Origin: CAYOYH01 sp964408165
GTDB taxonomy: Bacteria; Patescibacteriota; Saccharimonadia; Saccharimonadales; CAYOYH01
Direction: 5' to 3'
Assembly: GCA_964408165.1 (NCBI GenBank)
Contig: CAYOYH010000031.1
Span: 1-8,000 of the forward strand
Length of the DNA: 8,000 nt
The position numbers and the translations under genes were made by a program. Below are positions 4,402-8,000 of this stretch, in pieces (position 1 is the stretch's first letter; every line of letters starts with the position of its first letter). The notes beneath the pieces were generated by a model. That model worked only from the letters and a program-made list of their open reading frames with translations, was not told the origin of the DNA and searched no databases.

Positions 4402-4857
4402 TTTGAAAGTAGTAATTTATCACTACACACAAACTCTAGTTTGTCGCTGTGTAACTCCCCCTCACTTGCTTAGTAAGTGTTCCTGATACGGAGTAGCTAG
4501 TATTTCTCTTTAGCGGGTTATCTCACCTCTAATTAGGTGTGAACTATTTCGTAGTTGCTGCACCAAACAGCACCAAGAGTAGGGCAGTCGATGTCATAGC
4601 GAGTCAATAATTCAAATACTGAACCCAACTACCCACCACTAAACTATCCCAACACTCCCTCAAACCTTAATTATCCGAATAACAGATACAAATCTCGCAA
4701 CATCATATTTAAATCATATTTAAATCTGATGCGAGTAATATAGAAATATTAAACTAAATAGATCCGATTTTCTTGCTGGCGAGGAGAGTTCGAGTAATGG
4801 ACGAAGTCGCTAACCAATAGCACTGGTATATGGATAGCTGGTAGAATAATTATCAAT
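4402..4857. other. AT-rich intergenic region with palindromes and an 11-bp tandem repeat
   Basis: No credible gene is seen. ACAAACT-CT-AGTTTGT (about 4428-4443) forms a near-perfect palindrome just after fic, with ACAC/GTGT as an outer pair. CACTT...AAGTG follows (about 4462-4479). CACCT-CTAATT-AGGTG (about 4524-4539) is a weak hairpin next to a 14-base match with the tRNA-Leu terminator. Two tandem copies of CATATTTAAAT (4704-4714, 4715-4725) are bracketed by CTCGCA (4694-4699) and TGCGAG (4730-4735), the clearest candidate for a protein-binding site. Confidence 0.5.
4839..4847 (+). promoter_or_regulatory. Extended -10 box just before the 170-aa gene
   Basis: TGGTAGAAT fits the extended -10 pattern TGnTATAAT with one mismatch. 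The predicted start near 4854 would leave a leader of only about 4 nt before ATG 4858, in line with the missing Shine-Dalgarno. No clear -35 is seen. Confidence 0.45.
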
Positions 4858-5370
4858 ATGCCTAAGGAAGTAGTCACCCAACAGGAGTTTATAGATTTAT
4901 TGCTGGTAGTTTGGAATAAGATTAAGCAAACCAGTCTTGAGTATTTCGACGAACATTTTGATTATACTGGTGAAAACAAGAAACTTATTCTAGAAACCTC
5001 CATCTTTTCGCTTTGGGTAGTTACACTTGCCATTGCTTCCGCAAGTAACTCGACTAAAAATTTATTTCACGATAATTTTTGCGATTCTTATGGGTTCGAT
5101 GCAAAGGAAAAGCAGAATTTTTATAAGTTGATTGACAAGAGGTACAGTAATTATTACGATGCCTTCCAGATATGGCAAAAGAATCACGGGTCTGGTCACA
5201 TGGTAGGCAGTGTCATAGTTGAAACAATTATAAACCAAAATCCTGATTTTCCTTTCGACAAAGAAATACCTCAACTTGATTTTATGGAGGTGTCTCAGGC
5301 CTTTATTCTCTTTGGTGAGCAGTTTAAATTTGCAATAAAAGCGATTGGCAAAACAGTGAGAAAATTTTAG
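4858..5370 (+). CDS. Hypothetical protein, 170 aa, mostly helical
   Basis: I do not recognise the family. The protein is 170 residues and largely alpha-helical by composition. One hydrophobic stretch (SIFSLWVVTLAIASAS, about 48-63) could be a buried helix or a single membrane segment. A tyrosine-rich helix follows (FYKLIDKRYSNYYDAFQIWQ, 88-107), then GSGHMVGSVIVETII (111-125) and a basic C terminus (AIKAIGKTVRKF). The pattern RYxxYYxAF is seen in various uncharacterised accessory-region proteins, but I would not assign a function. No signal peptide is obvious. The start at ATG 4858 has no Shine-Dalgarno and lies about 4 nt from a predicted transcription start. Codon use is AT-rich like the Fic and DUF2726 genes, so it is probably part of the same accessory block. 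Confidence 0.75.
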   Translation: MPKEVVTQQEFIDLLLVVWNKIKQTSLEYFDEHFDYTGENKKLILETSIFSLWVVTLAIASASNSTKNLFHDNFCDSYGFDAKEKQNFYKLIDKRYSNYYDAFQIWQKNHGSGHMVGSVIVETIINQNPDFPFDKEIPQLDFMEVSQAFILFGEQFKFAIKAIGKTVRKF

Positions 5371-5605
5371 TCAATCGTTAGATTCATGAAGTTGGAGCTG
5401 TGAAATTTAATTTTAGCGCTCGTATTGCTTATGTGGTATTTCAAGTGGTGACTAATCGACAATGTATACACAGGAAAAGCGAAGACTTGGGTAGATAGGT
5501 GGTGTAGGCCGTTGGCGTCAAACGAAGAAGTTTCGCTTCGAATAATACTAGATTGATTTGGGTCTAGAGATATTTATAAGTGCATTAAAACGAGACACTT
5601 GATCC
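5371..5605. other. Intergenic stretch without a recognised feature
   Basis: I see no gene or clear terminator. Only short inverted repeats are present: CGAAG/CTTCG (about 5523-5540) and CTAGA/TCTAG (about 5549-5567). Confidence 0.35.
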
Positions 5606-5634
5606 TTGTGTTATCAGTGGTAGTCACCTATAAT
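5606..5634 (+). promoter_or_regulatory. Promoter placed for a leaderless transcript of the 62-aa gene
   Basis: TTGTGT (5606-5611), 17 bp, then a perfect TATAAT (5629-5634). Transcription should begin near 5641, one base before ATG 5642. No Shine-Dalgarno is present, so translation is probably leaderless. Confidence 0.6.
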
Positions 5635-5641
5635 TTTGGCT

Positions 5642-5830
5642 ATGAAAGAAATAGTATTAAATTCATACCAACTGGCTAGCGGTGAATGGATTCCACGATT
5701 ATTTATTCGGCTCCACAATGCCGATAATATTGTTGAAGAATGCCACTACTGGCCCAATAATTTTCACAGATGTAACACTCAAAATGAGGCTAACGAGTTT
5801 GCAAACCGTAAATGTCTCATTTTAGTATAG
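5642..5830 (+). CDS. Small protein resembling the W-x-P-R/EAxxFA family (62 aa)
   Basis: ATG 5642 gives 62 residues. An in-frame TTG two codons earlier would fall upstream of the predicted transcription start, so ATG is preferred. The layout recalls small uncharacterised proteins, common in proteobacteria, of the form yxLxdGrWiPRvxI ... (F/C)xTxxEAxxFAxxxAxxxI. Visible here are YQLASGEWIPRLFIRLH (9-25) and CNTQNEANEFANRKCLI (44-60). These proteins are predicted to fold as a small alpha/beta unit with no known reaction. Three cysteines and four histidines do not form a clear metal site. The upstream promoter is good. The gene is followed by the minus-strand M4 element and then hisS. The family link is from memory of the pattern and is tentative. 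Confidence 0.62.
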   Translation: MKEIVLNSYQLASGEWIPRLFIRLHNADNIVEECHYWPNNFHRCNTQNEANEFANRKCLILV

Positions 5831-5867
5831 ACCTGAAAAAGTGAAGTTAGCTCTCACACAACTGCGA

Positions 5868-6007
5868 TTTGCTTTCTAGCAAGGCGAAATGAGAAGTGAG
5901 CTATAGCTGTGCATGGCAGCACTGCTATAGCGAGCCTCGCAAGTTTCAACGCAGCTAGGGAGCAAAAGTCCCAGCAAGTTTGTTACTTGGTCGCAAACTA
6001 CTGGTAC
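5868..6007 (-). repeat. Structured repeat M, copy M4 (minus strand, upstream of hisS)
   Basis: Read on the minus strand. P1: GTACCAG (6007-6001)/CTGGGAC (5974-5968), 6 of 7 paired, enclosing AGTTTG/CAAACT and followed by TTTT (complement of 5964-5967). P2: TTTGCTCCCTAGC (5966-5954)/GCTAGAAAGCAAA (5880-5868), 11 of 13 paired. P3: GCTATAGC-A-GTGC/GCAC-A-GCTATAGC (5931-5900) with a six-base loop, 12 bp around an A-A mismatch. Linkers GCGTTGAAACT and TTTCGCCTT match M2. Compared with M2, P2 positions 4, 5 and 11 change on both sides together. It ends 19 bp from the hisS -10 box. Confidence 0.75.
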
Positions 6008-6022
6008 GCTCGAGTTGTGTGG

Positions 6023-6031
6023 TGGTACAAT
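6023..6031 (+). promoter_or_regulatory. Extended -10 promoter of hisS (leaderless mRNA predicted)
   Basis: TGGTACAAT matches the extended -10 pattern TGnTATAAT with one difference. Seven bases separate it from ATG 6039, exactly the spacing seen before the 62-aa gene (5634 to 5642), so the mRNA should start within a base of the initiator codon. Confidence 0.6.
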
Positions 6032-6038
6032 ATGGGGG

Positions 6039-7331
6039 ATGGAATTACAAAAACAACCATACAAAGGCGCCCGGGATTTCTACCCTAAAGACAAAAGACT
6101 ACAGAAATGGCTTTTTGCCAAGTGGCGCAAAGTAGCAGAGAAATACGGCTATGAGGAATATGATGCGCCGATTTTGGAGTTGACGGAGCTGTACAAAGCC
6201 AAAAGTGGCGACGAGCTGGTTAACGAGCAAACTTATAGCTTCAAAGACAGAGGTGGGCGAGATGTTTCTATTCGTCCAGAAATGACACCTACGGTTTCAA
6301 GAATGGTAGCCAGCCAGCGCCAAGAGCTTGGCTACCCAACGCGGTGGTATTCTATTCCAAACCTGTGGCGCTACGAACGCCCACAGCGTGGTCGACTCCG
6401 CGAACACTGGCAGTTAAATGTAGACATTTTTGGCGTGTCGACGATAGACGCTGATTTGGAACTGATCATGGTCGCTAGCTCCGTCATGGAGGAACTCGGC
6501 GCCACCAAAGACATGTACACCATCAAAATAAACAGCCGAAAATTAGTAGATATTATCATGGCTGACTATTTAGCGTTGGATATAAATCAGACCAACCAGA
6601 TGGTCAAATTGCTGGATAAAAAGGACAAAATGCCCGACGAGGCCTTTGAAATGGAAGCCCGGGGAATATTTGCCAGTGCCGCCAGCGAGGGCTGGGAGAA
6701 ATTGAAGGCGCTACTTGACGCCAAGTCTATGGGGGAGCTGCCAGAGGAGATAAAAAGCGCCCACCCAATCAACGAGATACAGATACTCTTCACCTTGCTC
6801 AAAGACAACAGCGTTACAAATGCCGTGTTTGATGTCAGCTTGATGCGCGGGTTCGACTATTACACCGACATCGTTTTCGAGATCTACGACAACAATGACG
6901 AAAATAACCGCTCACTGTTCGGCGGCGGGCGCTACGATGGATTGATTGGGCTTTTTGGTGTCGACCCAGTACCAACTGCCGGCTTTGGCATGGGCGATGT
7001 GACGATAATGAATTTTTTGGAAGTCAATAATTTGGTACCAGAGCTGCGTTCGGAAACCGATGTCTACTTGATTGTGGTTGGCGATGTACTACGCGAGGCT
7101 CAAGGCATTGCCAACATTTTGCGTGGTGGCGGAGTGAATGTTGCTGTGGACATCAGTAACTCAAAAGTCGACAAACAGCTCAAGAACGCTTCTAAAAAAG
7201 GCGTCAAACATGTCATGTTTGTTGGTGAAGAGGAACTAAACTCTGAAGAGTTTACTCTGAAAAATATGGACACTGGCGAAGAGCACAAACATTCGTTGAA
7301 TGAGATTAAAGGTAGTTTGGAGAAGGAATAG
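6039..7331 (+). CDS. hisS: Histidyl-tRNA synthetase
   Basis: This class II synthetase charges tRNA-His with histidine in the cytoplasm. The product is 430 residues, the normal size. Marks in order: motif 1 region KGARDFYPKD (9-18); PEMTPTVSRMV (80-90); motif 2 WRYERPQRGRLREHWQLNVDIFG (110-132) with the ATP-binding arginines; histidine-specific motif LMRGFDYYTD (268-277); GGGRYDGL (295-302); motif 3 AGFGMGDVTI (314-323); and an anticodon-binding domain (about 341-425: YLIVVGDV, VDKQLKNASKKGVKHVMFVGEEEL). Motif 3 has Asp-Val where most class II enzymes have Glu-Arg; I believe related lineages share this but cannot check. ATG 6039 is preferred over TTG 6015 because the -10 box lies between them and the family begins near here. 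The coding sequence looks more GC-rich than the accessory genes upstream. A terminator follows at 7417. Confidence 0.95.
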   Translation: MELQKQPYKGARDFYPKDKRLQKWLFAKWRKVAEKYGYEEYDAPILELTELYKAKSGDELVNEQTYSFKDRGGRDVSIRPEMTPTVSRMVASQRQELGYPTRWYSIPNLWRYERPQRGRLREHWQLNVDIFGVSTIDADLELIMVASSVMEELGATKDMYTIKINSRKLVDIIMADYLALDINQTNQMVKLLDKKDKMPDEAFEMEARGIFASAASEGWEKLKALLDAKSMGELPEEIKSAHPINEIQILFTLLKDNSVTNAVFDVSLMRGFDYYTDIVFEIYDNNDENNRSLFGGGRYDGLIGLFGVDPVPTAGFGMGDVTIMNFLEVNNLVPELRSETDVYLIVVGDVLREAQGIANILRGGGVNVAVDISNSKVDKQLKNASKKGVKHVMFVGEEELNSEEFTLKNMDTGEEHKHSLNEIKGSLEKE

Positions 7332-7416
7332 ACGGTGGAAGTTAGGAAACAGGAAATGTCGAATGGTAAATGGTAGGCGGCAGATAGTAGGCAATAGAGC
7401 TTAGAGTCAAGAGGTT
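7332..7416 (+). other. Purine-rich trailer after hisS
   Basis: A non-coding stretch full of GGTAG/TTAGAG-like runs. The segment at about 7382-7398 (GATAGTAGGCAATAGAG) resembles 7780-7796 (GACGATAGACAATAGAG), a weak dispersed repeat. Confidence 0.35.
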
Positions 7417-7448
7417 AGAGGCTGGAAAAGCTACGTTTCCTCTTTTTT
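7417..7448 (+). terminator. Rho-independent terminator of hisS
   Basis: AGAGG (7417-7421) and GGAAA (7424-7428) face TTTCC (7436-7440) and CCTCT (7439-7443), giving a short purine/pyrimidine stem followed by six T (7443-7448). Confidence 0.65.
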
Positions 7449-7479
7449 GTGTTCCCTTGCGTTTGTTGCCGACATTAAA

Positions 7480-7617
7480 GAAAACTGATTAAGAAATAAC
7501 CAACTACGCCGAGTAATGAGCGAGGGTTTTGTTCATTTACTCCTATGAATAACTAAATGAACCGCCGTAGGCGTTACCGAGCTCCGGTGTAGTTGGTTAT
7601 TTCTTAGTCATGTTTTC
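7480..7617. repeat. Long imperfect inverted repeat (~32-bp arms), MITE-like or structured RNA
   Basis: The left arm runs from GAAAAC (7480) to CTACGCCG (7511). The right arm runs from CGGTGTAG (7585) to GTTTTC (7617). Pairing is continuous apart from two G-T pairs and one extra T (7611). Inside, GTAATG (7513-7518) pairs with CGTTAC (7572-7577) and GTTCATTTA (7531-7539) with TAAATGAAC (7554-7562). No gene lies inside. T runs lie at each end when read outward, so it could also stop transcription from both sides. No target-site duplication was found. Confidence 0.75.
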
Positions 7618-7638
7618 GTCCATGGAGGCAGTTTTGCT

Positions 7639-7686
7639 ACACTTTTTCTGTAAAAAGTGTCTCGCGGTGCGCTGGCGAAACAGCGC
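7639..7686. other. Two adjacent perfect hairpins
   Basis: ACACTTTTT-CTGT-AAAAAGTGT (7639-7660) is followed after 8 bases by GCGCTG-GCGAAA-CAGCGC (7669-7686). Both stems are perfect. The remaining bases from 7687 to 7847 show no gene. Confidence 0.55.
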
Positions 7687-7847
7687 TACTTTCCGCCGGT
7701 AGGTGGACAGGCATTGAAAATAACACTTAAACCCTCTTCTATCGAAAGTAATAATGTGGTGTGCTGCCGTTTGTTAGACGATAGACAATAGAGTGGGGGG
7801 CGGAGCTGCTCACTAGCAAGCTAACTGTCCAGGTTCACATAGATAAG

Positions 7848-7888
7848 CGCCACTTCTAGAATAGTATTAATTCTAGATAAGGAGGCGC
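7848..7888 (+). promoter_or_regulatory. Hairpin enclosing the ribosome binding site of the last gene
   Basis: TCTAGAAT (7855-7862) pairs with ATTCTAGA (7870-7877), and GCGCC (7848-7852) with GGCGC (7884-7888). The Shine-Dalgarno AAGGAGG (7879-7885) lies in the 3' side and its last bases are in the lower stem, so folding could limit initiation at ATG 7891. Confidence 0.55.
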
Positions 7889-7890
7889 AT

Positions 7891-8000
7891 ATGACTCGTA
7901 AGACAGGTACACAAACACGAATTGGTGTGGTTATTCCGGGACTAGCTGGGCTTAAACTCACTAGCTTAAGCAAACCAGCCAAGCAAAGACTAAAGTGGAT
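7891..8000 (+). CDS. 5' part of a gene, possibly an integrase-type transposase (cut by window end)
   Basis: Thirty-six codons are visible: MTRKTGTQTRIGVVIPGLAGL then KLTSLSKPAKQRLKW. The strong AAGGAGG five bases before ATG 7891 supports the start. The segment LSKPAKQRLKW recalls the beginning of the N-terminal helix-turn-helix of IS481/rve-type transposases seen in candidate-phyla genomes, where SxxAKxRLKWxDyY precedes a homeodomain-like HTH. The upstream run of hairpins and inverted repeats fits an insertion-sequence neighbourhood, and a hairpin over the ribosome binding site would suit a transposase gene. The visible part is too short to be sure: no catalytic DDE residue is in the window. 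It could also be another DNA-binding protein. Confidence 0.5.
   Translation, partial: MTRKTGTQTRIGVVIPGLAGLKLTSLSKPAKQRLKW

Noticed and set aside
6015..6038. Upstream TTG start for hisS adding eight residues
   Set aside because: The -10 box lies after this codon, so it would not be in the mRNA, and the added residues do not fit the family N terminus.
5868..6039. T-box riboswitch in front of hisS (GTGGTGGTAC near 6018-6027)
   Set aside because: There is no full T-box sequence, no specifier-loop stem and no terminator before the gene. The same bases form an extended -10 box next to the ATG.

Overview
The window looks like a chromosomal segment of a small-genome bacterium, most probably a member of the Candidate Phyla Radiation (Patescibacteria, perhaps Saccharibacteria). 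This is an inference from the style of the histidyl-tRNA synthetase (KGARDFYP opening, RYERPQRGRLREHWQ motif 2, GFGMGD motif 3) and from compact, partly leaderless genes. It is not proven.

Layout. 1-863 is a short core operon: the C-terminal end of a sigma-70-region-4-like protein, then rsmD (16S rRNA m2G966 methyltransferase). 870-1300 has no credible gene and holds two diverged copies of an unusual structured repeat, called here the M element, plus two orphan 3' arms. A third full copy lies on the minus strand at 5868-6007, just upstream of hisS. 1300-1665 is a regulatory stretch in front of a 61-residue ORF (1666-1851). 1895-2402 holds a minus-strand tRNA-Leu(UAG) whose last bases are duplicated 383 bp away, next to what looks like its original terminator. 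The interval between the copies is non-coding and built from hairpin-bearing repeats, as expected of a tiny element or remnant that used the tRNA 3' end as attachment site.

2506-5830 is an AT-rich accessory block with four plus-strand genes, each separated from the next by non-coding DNA: a DUF2726 nuclease-like protein, a class II Fic adenylyltransferase with a C-terminal winged helix, a 170-residue unknown protein and a 62-residue small protein. 6039-7331 is hisS, preceded by an extended -10 box placed so that its mRNA should be leaderless. 7332-7890 is non-coding with a terminator, a roughly 32-bp-armed inverted repeat and several hairpins. The window ends in the first 36 codons of a gene that may be a transposase with an N-terminal HTH.

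The strongest novel signal is the M element. Three full copies with little sequence identity in their stems keep the same fold: a two-part terminator-like hairpin, a 13-bp long-range stem and an internal hairpin with a conserved purine mismatch. Several stem positions change in both partners together, which points to selection on an RNA (or single-stranded DNA) structure.
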